From assembly GCA_038145175.1 (NCBI GenBank), contig JAYQPE010000006.1, positions 1 to 64,000 on the forward strand: a DNA stretch of 64,000 nucleotides. Direction: 5' to 3'. The position numbers and the translations under genes are program-made. This document shows, in pieces, positions 8,494 through 15,614 of the stretch. The notes under the pieces were generated by a model, which saw nothing but the letters and a program-made list of their open reading frames with translations, was not told the DNA's origin and ran no database searches. Every line of letters starts with the position of its first letter. Positions within the stretch are counted from its first letter, which is position 1. Source of the stretch: ATZT02 sp038145175 (GTDB lineage: Bacteria > Actinomycetota > Actinomycetes > S36-B12 > UBA5976).

Positions 8494-8860
8494 TTTTTTT
8501 ACTCAAGATGAACAAAATCAGATTGCAAAATCAATTGCAGTAGCTGAAGAATCTAGTGAATTAAATTTTAGTCTTTACGTTGGAGAATTAGAAGAAGCAA
8601 GAAAAGAAGCGATTAAACTCCACTCTTTACTTGAAAATAATTCGCATACTGTTTTAGTTTGTGTTGATTTACAAAATCATGGAATTGAAATTGTGACAGG
8701 TAACTTTGCGTCAACATTGGTTGATGATCAAGCTTGTAAACTTGCGGCGGTTTCAATGGCGAATGCTTTTGCAAATATTGATTTTGTCGGTGGACTTATT
8801 CAAGGATTTGCAATACTTGGTTCACATGCATATAAACCAAAATCTTTAACAGATTTTTAA
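8480..8860 (+). CDS. DUF5130 family protein (TPM-like fold)
   Basis: 126 residues, GTG start inside the preceding gene. 'FTQDEQNQIAKSIAVAEESSELNFSLYVGEL' (part) and 'LVCVDLQNHGIEIVTGNFA' match the alpha/beta pattern of DUF5130, distantly TPM/phosphatase-like. The metal-binding His/Asp set of active phosphatases is not evident. It sits beside pepN exactly as the mycobacterial homologue does. Its TAA shares the palindrome TTAA (8857-8860) with the TAA of convergent pepN. Biochemical role unknown. Confidence 0.75.
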   Translation: MRSGDFFTQDEQNQIAKSIAVAEESSELNFSLYVGELEEARKEAIKLHSLLENNSHTVLVCVDLQNHGIEIVTGNFASTLVDDQACKLAAVSMANAFANIDFVGGLIQGFAILGSHAYKPKSLTDF

Positions 8861-11418
8861 TTCAAGCTGTCAGCTTTTTGGGCTTTTAGCGCTCTTGCTA
8901 AAGAATCACGTTGTTCAACGACTATTCTTCTTGCCCCAACTGCTAAATCTTTATTCTTTTCTAAGAAATAATCACATTTAGTTATTACTTCATTATTTAT
9001 ATTGGTGCTGGGAAATAAGCCAGATACTAATGATTGCCCAATTTCATGAGTTCGAGCATTCCAAAGGGATGCAACTGATTCGAAGTACTTATCTACAAAG
9101 TTTTTAAGCACTTCTTCATGATCCATATATGAAATTCCGGCAAGTATTGAATGAAGTTCAGAGTTAGTTAAATTTTCATTATTTATAACTTGATCCCAAG
9201 CTTTTTGTTTTGCTTCAAGACTTGGCATGGCAGCTCTGGCACCAGCTGCGTGCTCACGACCCATAACTGTGTCATCTCTTTTTAGTTCTTCTTCAATTTC
9301 TTTTTCACCGCGTTTTCCAACGACAACTAATCTTCTTAGCAACGCCCATCGAAGATCAGTATCAACAACTAAACCTTCAATTTTTTCAATTCCATCAAGA
9401 ATATTCATAACTTTGGTAATTTGTTCATCCGTTGTTGCCACAGCACTAAATGTTCTGATTAATGCAAGTTGTCTATCAGAACCAGGTTTTGCCTCTTTTA
9501 TTAATCTCTCTAAACCTTGCGCAAGTTTTATGTTGTAATTTCTTCTGTTTTTTCTATCTGCAAATACATCAATTGCACTTCGACATTGCATTAATACCTG
9601 TTGAACAAGTCCAATATCGGATTCTTTTTCAATTCCTGCAAGTACTAGATCTAAATATTTTCCAGTTCCAACTTCAGCATCTCGCACCATGTCCCACACA
9701 GCACCCCAAATCAGAGCTCTCGATAAAGAAGATGCGATTGTGGCAATTTCTTTTGTCGCAGTGTTCAATGAATGTGAATCTAATCTAATTTTTGCGTAGG
9801 TTAAATCATCATCGTTAATAAGTAATAAAGATGGACGCTTACTTCCCACTAATTCTTTAACTTCTGTGTGACTTCCAACAACATCGACTTCGATTCTGTT
9901 TATTCGCACTAATTTTTCTTTTTGTTTTTCATAAACCCCCAAAGCAAGTCGGTGTGGTCTTAAAACCGGTTCTAATCCAGGAGGTGAACTTGGAGGTTCT
10001 TGTTTAATAGTCAATTTAGTTATTACATCCTTGGAATCAACTTCAATTTCAGGTCGAAGTAAAGTTGCGCCAGAAGACTCAAGCCAAATCTTTGACCAAC
10101 TATCTAGTTCTCTACCTGAAGAAACTGAGAGTTCAGTTAATAAGTCTTTTAATTCAGTATTTTTCCAAGCATGTTTGTCAAAGTAATTTTTTAAACCTTT
10201 TAAGAAATTTTCTTCTCCTACCCATGCAACTAACTGCCTTAAAGCAGATGCACCTTTGGCATAAGTAATGCCATCAAAATTTTCGTAAACAGAATCTAGA
10301 TCTGGCATATTTGCAGCAATTGGATGAGTTGAAGGTAATTGATCTTGTCGATAGGCCCAGGCTTTTCTTTGTACATGAAATAAAGTCCAAGCTTCGTTAT
10401 ATTGCGTAGCACCTGTGCTAGCCCAATGTGCGGCCCATTCAGCGAAAGATTCGTTAAGCCATAAATCATTCCACCATTTCATGGTCACTAAATCGCCAAA
10501 CCACATATGAGCAAGTTCATGCAAAATAGTGTTTGCTCGCGATTCATATGCAGTTCTAGTAGTACGAGATCTAAAAATATATTCGTCTCTGAAAGTTACG
10601 CATCCAACATTTTCCATTGCACCAGCATTAAATTCTGGAACAAAAACTTGATCATATTTTTTAAATGGATAGCCAATTTGAAATTTGTCTTCAAACCATT
10701 TGAAACCTTGTTTGGTCACTTCAAAGATTTCTTCATGGTCTAGGTACTGAGAAAGTGATGGTCTGACATAAATAGCAAGTGGGTAGGTTCCATATTTGCC
10801 CGTGTAAGAATCTGTTTTTCTTGCATAAGGTCCTGCACAAATTGCATAAAGATAAGAAGACATTTTCGGTGTTTGATCAAATGTCCAAATGGAAAAATTT
10901 TCTTCAATATTTTTTGGTAATGGAGTTGCAGAATTGCTTATTACTGTCCATTTACTTGGTGCTTTAACAGTTAAATTCAAAACACCTTTTATATCTGGTT
11001 GTTCAAATACCGGAAAGACTCTTCTGCAATCGGGAACTTCAAATTGAGTGTAAATATAGACTTCATTATCAACCGGATCTATGTGTCTATGTAATCCTTC
11101 ACCAGTATTCATATAAGAACATTGAGCTTTTATTTTTAATTGGTTTTCTTTTTTTAGATTTTTTAATTGAATCCGTGAACCATCAAAAACATTTTTTACA
11201 TCTAATTCTTCGCCGTTTAACCAAATTGACTCAACTAATGGAGATACCAAATCAATCCAAGTTGAAGAATTGTCTATTGAATTGAAATCTATGGAAGCAA
11301 AGCAAGAAAACGTATCACCTTTACCATCGAGTTCAAGACTTACTCGATAAACGGGATCACTAACTAATCCTGCTCGCTGGATGGCTTCATTACGGGTGAT
11401 GTTTAAATTTTTGCCCAA
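8857..11418 (-). CDS. pepN: Aminopeptidase N, M1 zinc metallopeptidase
   Basis: 853 residues from a TTG start at 11418. This codon has AGAGG five bases upstream, and the resulting N-terminus (LGKNLNITRNEAIQRA) matches other actinobacterial PepN. The open frame extends to 11502, but the extra 28 residues look like noise. M1 hallmarks are all present: the exopeptidase motif GAMEN, the zinc site HELAHMWFGD, the distal Glu in 'NESFAEW', and a catalytic-domain Tyr region 'DGITYAKGASALRQL'. A C-terminal ERAP1-like helical domain fills the last ~300 residues. It trims N-terminal residues from peptides, probably downstream of ClpP. Ends on a TTAA shared with DUF5130. Confidence 0.95.
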   Translation of the reverse strand: MGKNLNITRNEAIQRAGLVSDPVYRVSLELDGKGDTFSCFASIDFNSIDNSSTWIDLVSPLVESIWLNGEELDVKNVFDGSRIQLKNLKKENQLKIKAQCSYMNTGEGLHRHIDPVDNEVYIYTQFEVPDCRRVFPVFEQPDIKGVLNLTVKAPSKWTVISNSATPLPKNIEENFSIWTFDQTPKMSSYLYAICAGPYARKTDSYTGKYGTYPLAIYVRPSLSQYLDHEEIFEVTKQGFKWFEDKFQIGYPFKKYDQVFVPEFNAGAMENVGCVTFRDEYIFRSRTTRTAYESRANTILHELAHMWFGDLVTMKWWNDLWLNESFAEWAAHWASTGATQYNEAWTLFHVQRKAWAYRQDQLPSTHPIAANMPDLDSVYENFDGITYAKGASALRQLVAWVGEENFLKGLKNYFDKHAWKNTELKDLLTELSVSSGRELDSWSKIWLESSGATLLRPEIEVDSKDVITKLTIKQEPPSSPPGLEPVLRPHRLALGVYEKQKEKLVRINRIEVDVVGSHTEVKELVGSKRPSLLLINDDDLTYAKIRLDSHSLNTATKEIATIASSLSRALIWGAVWDMVRDAEVGTGKYLDLVLAGIEKESDIGLVQQVLMQCRSAIDVFADRKNRRNYNIKLAQGLERLIKEAKPGSDRQLALIRTFSAVATTDEQITKVMNILDGIEKIEGLVVDTDLRWALLRRLVVVGKRGEKEIEEELKRDDTVMGREHAAGARAAMPSLEAKQKAWDQVINNENLTNSELHSILAGISYMDHEEVLKNFVDKYFESVASLWNARTHEIGQSLVSGLFPSTNINNEVITKCDYFLEKNKDLAVGARRIVVEQRDSLARALKAQKADSLN

Positions 11419-11524
11419 TTTAACCTCTATGAATAAAGTATGTATAGCAATCTTGGCACGAGCCTTCAAGACTTGGCATAGGCTGGTGTAAAGATTTACC
11501 AAAACTTATTTTAAGGATTGAAAT

Positions 11525-12127
11525 ATGACGACAAATGCAAAATTTTGGTTTGATCCATCTTGTCCTTGGGCTTGGATGACCTCACGTTGGGTTTTGAATG
11601 TTGCAGCACAAAAACCAATTAACGTTGAATGGAAAATATTTAGTTTGGGAGTTTTAAATGAAGGTAGAGATTTAAAACCTGACTATCGAGAAAGAATTAA
11701 CAAGACTTGGGGACCAGTCAGAGTGCTGGCAGCAGCGAAAAGACAAAAAGGCGCAGAAGTTTTACTTCCTCTTTATACAGCAATTGGAACTTTGTTTCAC
11801 CCTGGTGCAAAACCAGTTGCCAAAGAAACAGTTTTAGAAGCTTTAAAAAATATAAATTTGGATGAATCATTAATCGAGGCATATGACAATCCAGATTTTG
11901 ATCAAGATTTAAGAGATTCAACTAAGGAAGCTTTAGATCTTGTGGGAAGTGATGTTGGAACACCAGTAATTTCTGTAGAAGGCGTGGCGTTTTTTGGACC
12001 GGTAATAACTCCTGCACCAAAAGGTGAAGATGCTGTGAAACTTTGGGATGCAGTAGTTGCAGCTGCAAGTGTGCCGGGCTTTTTTGAATTAAAAAGAACT
12101 AGAACCGCAAGACCAATCTTTGATTAA
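11525..12127 (+). CDS. DsbA-family thioredoxin-fold oxidoreductase, mycothiol nitroreductase type
   Basis: 200 residues, thioredoxin fold with a helical insertion as in the 2-hydroxychromene isomerase/DsbA superfamily. The N-terminal 'KFWFDPSCPWAWMTSRW' carries the active-site Cys, but the second position of the usual CPWC is Ala (CPWA), leaving one cysteine. The cis-Pro loop is 'GSDVGTPVIS'. The M. tuberculosis neighbour of pepN (Rv2466c) is a mycothiol-dependent reductase of this family; with a single Cys, this version would need mycothiol to resolve it. ATG at 11525 with an AAGGA site. rpiB begins one base after its stop. Confidence 0.85.
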   Translation: MTTNAKFWFDPSCPWAWMTSRWVLNVAAQKPINVEWKIFSLGVLNEGRDLKPDYRERINKTWGPVRVLAAAKRQKGAEVLLPLYTAIGTLFHPGAKPVAKETVLEALKNINLDESLIEAYDNPDFDQDLRDSTKEALDLVGSDVGTPVISVEGVAFFGPVITPAPKGEDAVKLWDAVVAAASVPGFFELKRTRTARPIFD

Positions 12128-12128
12128 C

Positions 12129-12593
12129 ATGAAAATTCATTTAGGTTGCGACCATGCTGGTTTTGAAGTCAAAGAAAAACTAGTTAAATATTTAAAAGAA
12201 AAGAATCATGAAGTAGTAGATCATGGGGCACACGTATATGACGCGTTGGATGATTATCCAATTTTTTGTTTTCTAGCCGCAGAACATACTGCTAAAGATA
12301 ATTCATCTTTAGGAATTGTCTTAGGTGGATCTGGTAATGGAGAACAAATTGCTGCAAACAAAATTAAAGGAGTTCGTGCAGCACTAGCTTGGAGCGAGGA
12401 AACAGCAAAACTTGCTCGCGAGCATAACAATGCAAATGTAATTGGCATAGGTGCCAGAATGCATTCCTTTGAAGAGGTAACAAAAATTGTTGACTCATTT
12501 ATTAACACTAAATTTTCAAATGATGAACGTCATGTAAGAAGAATTAACCAGTTATCCAAGATGGAAAATACTGGGAAGTTACCTAACCAATAA
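12129..12593 (+). CDS. rpiB: Ribose-5-phosphate isomerase B
   Basis: 154 residues. RpiB interconverts ribose 5-phosphate and ribulose 5-phosphate in the pentose-phosphate pathway. 'HLGCDHAGFEVKEKL' contains the Asp/His phosphate and ring-opening residues; 'GIVLGGSGNGEQIAANKIKGVRAA' (in part) is the anion-hole loop. In this subgroup the catalytic base is Glu in GSGNGE, not the Cys of E. coli RpiB, as is usual in mycobacteria. The ATG at 12129 is chosen over the TTG at 12120, which lies inside the previous gene. The dsbA-like-rpiB-tig order is the class norm. Confidence 0.93.
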   Translation: MKIHLGCDHAGFEVKEKLVKYLKEKNHEVVDHGAHVYDALDDYPIFCFLAAEHTAKDNSSLGIVLGGSGNGEQIAANKIKGVRAALAWSEETAKLAREHNNANVIGIGARMHSFEEVTKIVDSFINTKFSNDERHVRRINQLSKMENTGKLPNQ

Positions 12594-12600
12594 AAGTTGG

Positions 12601-12672
12601 AGCGGGTGACGGGAATCGAACCCGCATATCCAGCTTGGAAGGCTGGAACTCTAGCCATTGAGCTACACCCGC
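12601..12672 (-). tRNA. tRNA-Gly (TCC anticodon)
   Basis: Minus-strand cloverleaf: acceptor GCGGGTG/CACCCGC, D arm TAGCTCAATGG, anticodon stem CCAGC/GCTGG enclosing TTCC, T arm GCGGGTTCGATTCCCGT, discriminator T (U73, normal for bacterial tRNA-Gly). CCA not encoded. It converges on rpiB with only 7 bases between them. Confidence 0.95.
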
Positions 12673-12763
12673 AAATATTTGTAAGTTCATCTTAGGTTTT
12701 CACTAATTCTGAACCTGATGGCAGACTCAATTATTGTTAACAACTACGATTGAAAAGCGCTCG

Positions 12764-12836
12764 CGGGGCGTAGCGTAGTGGCTAGCGCGCCTGCTTTGGG
12801 AGCAGGAGATCGGGAGTTCGAATCTCCCCGCCCCGA
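12764..12836 (+). tRNA. tRNA-Pro (TGG anticodon)
   Basis: Plus-strand cloverleaf: acceptor CGGGGCG/CGCCCCG (the C1-G72 pair typical of tRNA-Pro), anticodon stem CTGCT/AGCAG with TTGGGAG loop (anticodon TGG), T arm GGGAGTTCGAATCTCCC, discriminator A. CCA not encoded. The trigger factor ribosome-binding site starts only 14 bases beyond the tRNA end, so the tRNA and tig are probably on one primary transcript. Confidence 0.95.
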
Positions 12837-12849
12837 CACAAACCAAATC

Positions 12850-12865
12850 AAGGAGATTAATTATT
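12850..12865 (+). promoter_or_regulatory. Ribosome-binding site and ATT start of tig
   Basis: AAGGAG at 12850-12855 is followed by GATTAATT and the codon ATT at 12863. The spacing of 7 bases is ideal for this ATT; another ATT at 12860 would be 4 bases away. No ATG, GTG or TTG lies in frame between this site and 13040. Confidence 0.7.
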
Positions 12866-14152
12866 AAAGTAAATAGCACAATTGAAAATTTAACTCCCAC
12901 ACGAATTAAAGTTTCAATAAAAGTTCCTTTTACTGAATTAAAGCCAAGTCTTGATTCTGCATATCAAAAAATTGCTAGCCAAATCAATGTTCCAGGATTT
13001 AGAAAAGGAAAAGTTCCTAATAAAATTATTGATCAAAGAGTGGGACGTCCTGCAGTTTTGCAAGAAGCTGTAAATGAAGCAGTTCCAAGAGCATATGCCG
13101 AAGCATTGAAAGATAAAAAATTTTATCCAATTGGAAAACCTGAAGTAGATGTTCAGGAGTTAGCAGAAGATAAAGATTTTGTTTTTTCAGCAGAAGTAGA
13201 TGTGAGACCAGATTTTGAATTACCAAAATATAGAGGACTAAAAGTAACAGTGGAAAAGCCTCGAGACATAAAAGAGGATGTAGAGAAAGAATTAGAAGAC
13301 TTAAGAACTAGATTTTCTAGTTTAAGTGCCGTAGAAAGAGCTGCTCAAGATAAAGATGTAGTAATTCTTGACATCGTGGGTAAAAAAGATGAAACCCAAG
13401 TGAATCAATATTCAGGTCAAGCACTTGCTTACACAATTGGTACAAATGGATTGGTTCCAGGTGCAGATGAAGCTTTGAGGGGTAAAAAAGCTTCTGAAAT
13501 AGTCAATTTTGAATTTAAACCCGAGGATGGTCCATTTAAAGATCAAACAATCAAGCTTGAAATAACAATAAACACAGTTAATGAAAAAGTTTTGCCTGAT
13601 GCAGATGATGAATTTGCCAAAATGGCTAGTGAGTTCGACACTCTTTCTGAATTAATGAAAAATTTGGAAGAAAAAGTAAAAAATTCAAGAGTTATTGAAC
13701 AAACTTATCTTGCTCGCGACAAAGTTTCTGATGAACTAGTAAAGCTTATGGAAAAAGTTCCTTTGCCAGAAAATGCTATTCAAGCAGAAATTGATGCTCA
13801 TTTTAAAGATGGTCATGGCGATGATAGCCATAAACAAGAAGTTGAAAAAAATACAAGAAGATCTATGCAATCTCAATTTATATTGGACCGAATTGCTGAA
13901 GATGAAAAAATAGGGGTTAGCGACGCTGATCTTTCTGAATGGATTACCCAAAACGCAATTCAGTATCGGATGGAACCAAAAACTTTCGCTGATGCACTAG
14001 TTAGATCGGGTGAAATTAATTTGGTTATGGGTGAAATTAGAAGAAGCAAAGCACTTACTCTTGTGTTAACTCAAGCAGAAGTTAAAGACTCCGATGGTAA
14101 AGCTGTCGATGTAGCTAGTGTTTTAAAACCATTTACAGCACCTGAGGAATAA
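12863..14152 (+). CDS. tig: Trigger factor, ribosome-bound chaperone and prolyl isomerase
   Basis: 429 residues if read from the ATT at 12863. The N-terminal ribosome-binding domain has the conserved loop 'VPGFRKGKVP' (about residues 46-55), encoded upstream of the first ordinary start codon (GTG 13040), so the gene must begin earlier. The deduced start 'KVNSTIENLTPTRIKVSIKV' aligns with standard actinobacterial Tig. Then come the PPIase FKBP-like domain (about 155-240: 'DKDVVILDIVGK', 'GLVPGADEAL', 'FKFKPEDGPF'-like) and the helical C-terminal cradle. Its N-terminal domain docks on ribosomal protein L23 and shields nascent chains. It heads the tig-clpP1-clpP2-clpX block. Confidence 0.93.
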   Translation: MKVNSTIENLTPTRIKVSIKVPFTELKPSLDSAYQKIASQINVPGFRKGKVPNKIIDQRVGRPAVLQEAVNEAVPRAYAEALKDKKFYPIGKPEVDVQELAEDKDFVFSAEVDVRPDFELPKYRGLKVTVEKPRDIKEDVEKELEDLRTRFSSLSAVERAAQDKDVVILDIVGKKDETQVNQYSGQALAYTIGTNGLVPGADEALRGKKASEIVNFEFKPEDGPFKDQTIKLEITINTVNEKVLPDADDEFAKMASEFDTLSELMKNLEEKVKNSRVIEQTYLARDKVSDELVKLMEKVPLPENAIQAEIDAHFKDGHGDDSHKQEVEKNTRRSMQSQFILDRIAEDEKIGVSDADLSEWITQNAIQYRMEPKTFADALVRSGEINLVMGEIRRSKALTLVLTQAEVKDSDGKAVDVASVLKPFTAPEE

Positions 14153-14153
14153 A

Positions 14154-14171
14154 TTTTCCCTCATAGCGAAC
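14154..14171 (+). promoter_or_regulatory. ClgR-like operator before clpP1
   Basis: TTTTCCCTCATAGCGAAC differs at one position from the ClgR consensus as I recall it (WNNWCGCYNANRGCGWWS). ClgR activates clpP1P2 in Corynebacterium and Streptomyces, and this site lies about 80 bases before clpP1. A 7-bp inverted repeat (TTTCAAG/CTTGAAA, 14180-14202) follows it. No clgR gene is in the window. Confidence 0.45.
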
Positions 14172-14249
14172 ATTCTTGTTTTCAAGATGAGAATTCTTGA
14201 AAGACAGGTTAAGGTCGAAGTAACAAGAAATTAGGAGAGTATAAATATC

Positions 14250-14861
14250 GTGTTTCAGGATGAGCAAATGCGAAATCCAAGTGGTCCAGGAAGTTATGAC
14301 GACCAAATATTTCAAAGACTTTTAAAAGAAAGAATTATTTTCTTAGGCACACAAGTGGAAGATTCTGTGGCAAATATGCTCACAGCACAATTATTAGTTT
14401 TAGCAGCAGAAGATCCTGAGAAAGATATTTATCTCTATATAAATTCCCCAGGCGGATCAATTTCTGCAGGCATGGCAATTTATGACACAATGCAATACAT
14501 TCCAAATGATGTAGCAACAGTTGCGATGGGCTTAGCCGCATCCATGGGTCAATTTTTATTATCTGCTGGTGCAAAAGGAAAAAGATATGCACTTCCTCAC
14601 GCAAGAATTATGATGCATCAACCATCAGGAGGAATTGGCGGAACAGCTTCTGACATCAAAATTCAAGCAGAGCAAATGCTTCATATTAAGAAACAAATGG
14701 CTAGATTAATTGCTGAACATACTGGGCAAAAAATTGAACAGATTGAAAAAGACTCAGATCGTGATCGTTGGTTTACAGCAGATGAAGCAAAAGACTATGG
14801 CTTTGTAGACAAAGTTGTTAGATCAGCCAGTGATGTTACTGGTCATGGAGGAACTAGATAG
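14250..14861 (+). CDS. clpP1: ATP-dependent Clp protease proteolytic subunit ClpP1
   Basis: 203 residues, GTG start with TAGGAGAG upstream. The Ser-His-Asp protease core is visible: 'YINSPGGSISAGMAIYDTM', the nucleophile in 'MGLAASMGQFLLSAG', the His in 'LPHARIMMHQP', and 'DRDRWFTADEAKDYGFVD' near the C-terminus. It assembles with ClpP2 into the 14-mer chamber fed by ClpX or ClpC. Actinobacteria carry two clpP genes in tandem and need both for activity. One nucleotide sense follows the next: clpP2 begins immediately after its TAG. Confidence 0.97.
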   Translation: MFQDEQMRNPSGPGSYDDQIFQRLLKERIIFLGTQVEDSVANMLTAQLLVLAAEDPEKDIYLYINSPGGSISAGMAIYDTMQYIPNDVATVAMGLAASMGQFLLSAGAKGKRYALPHARIMMHQPSGGIGGTASDIKIQAEQMLHIKKQMARLIAEHTGQKIEQIEKDSDRDRWFTADEAKDYGFVDKVVRSASDVTGHGGTR

Positions 14862-15500
14862 ATGAAATTTGAATCTAAATTAAATTCAAAGTTAAATCCA
14901 CAATCTCGCTATATTCTTCCTGAATTTAGGGAAAGAACTGCAAATGGCGAAAGAGTTCACAATCCATACACCAAGTTATTCGAAGAAAGAATTATTTTTC
15001 TAGGTGTGCAAATTGATGATGCATCTGCTGATGATGTGATGGCGCAATTATTAGTTTTAGAATCACTTGATCCAGAACGTGATATTTCAATGTACATAAA
15101 TTCACCTGGTGGTTCTTACACAGCAATGACTGCAATTTATGACACGATGCAATTTATTAAGCCCCAAATTCAAACTATTTGTTTAGGACAAGCTGCAAGT
15201 GCTGCTGCAGTAATTCTTGCTGCTGGATCTCCTGGTAAAAGATTTGCGCTTCCTCACGCAAGAATTCTGATTCACCAACCTTATACAGAAGGTGGCGGTC
15301 AAGGTTCTGACATTGAAATTCAAGCAAATGAAATTTTAAGAATGCGTTCTGAGATGGAAGGAATTTTAGCTAAACATACTGGCAAGAAACTTTCTGAAAT
15401 TCAAAAAGATATTGAACGTGACAAAATTTTGACTGCAGAAGATGCGCAAAAATATGGCGTAATTGACCAAGTAATTAGTTCCAGAAAGAATTCAAATTAA
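14862..15500 (+). CDS. clpP2: ATP-dependent Clp protease proteolytic subunit ClpP2
   Basis: 212 residues, starting directly after the clpP1 stop. Catalytic motifs: 'YINSPGGSYTAMTAIYDTM', nucleophile Ser in 'LGQAASAAAVILAAG', His in 'LPHARILIHQP', and 'KYGVIDQVI' at the end. The N-terminal ~30 residues ('LNPQSRYILPEFRERT') are longer than in ClpP1, as usual for ClpP2. Co-translated with clpP1. The 114-base gap to clpX holds a perfect inverted repeat (see 15502-15530). Confidence 0.97.
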   Translation: MKFESKLNSKLNPQSRYILPEFRERTANGERVHNPYTKLFEERIIFLGVQIDDASADDVMAQLLVLESLDPERDISMYINSPGGSYTAMTAIYDTMQFIKPQIQTICLGQAASAAAVILAAGSPGKRFALPHARILIHQPYTEGGGQGSDIEIQANEILRMRSEMEGILAKHTGKKLSEIQKDIERDKILTAEDAQKYGVIDQVISSRKNSN

Positions 15501-15501
15501 A

Positions 15502-15530
15502 TAATTTTGTTCGCTGATTGTGAACAAAAT
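15502..15530 (+). promoter_or_regulatory. 9-bp perfect inverted repeat, ClgR-like box before clpX
   Basis: ATTTTGTTC (15504-15512) and GAACAAAAT (15522-15530) are perfect reverse complements around 9 bases. The core GTTCGC-TGATT-GTGAAC closely resembles the ClgR half-site pair GTTCGC-N5-GCGAAC. No T-run follows, so it does not look like an intrinsic terminator. It sits about 85 bases before the clpX start. Confidence 0.45.
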
Positions 15531-15614
15531 GTTATTCAAGTGACAAATGTACTCAATTTTGTGGGTGTTTCAGGGTAACGTTTCTTTTAATCACTAAAAA
15601 ATAGGAGCGCTAAA

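Noticed and set aside
10065..10268. Open frames opposite pepN, tig, lepA and other genes
   Set aside because: They lie wholly inside strong homologues on the other strand, have no Shine-Dalgarno and unusual, low-complexity composition (rich in Leu, Gln, His, Phe), as expected for shadows.
11419..11502. Longer PepN N-terminus from 11502
   Set aside because: The extra 28 residues show no PepN similarity, and the TTG at 11418 has an AGAGG site.
13040..14152. GTG 13040 as the trigger factor start
   Set aside because: It would remove 59 residues containing the conserved GFRKGK ribosome-binding loop that is encoded in frame just upstream.
15504..15530. The clpP2-clpX inverted repeat as an intrinsic terminator
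   Set aside because: Stem is A/T-rich and there is no T-run after it; its core looks like a regulator site.
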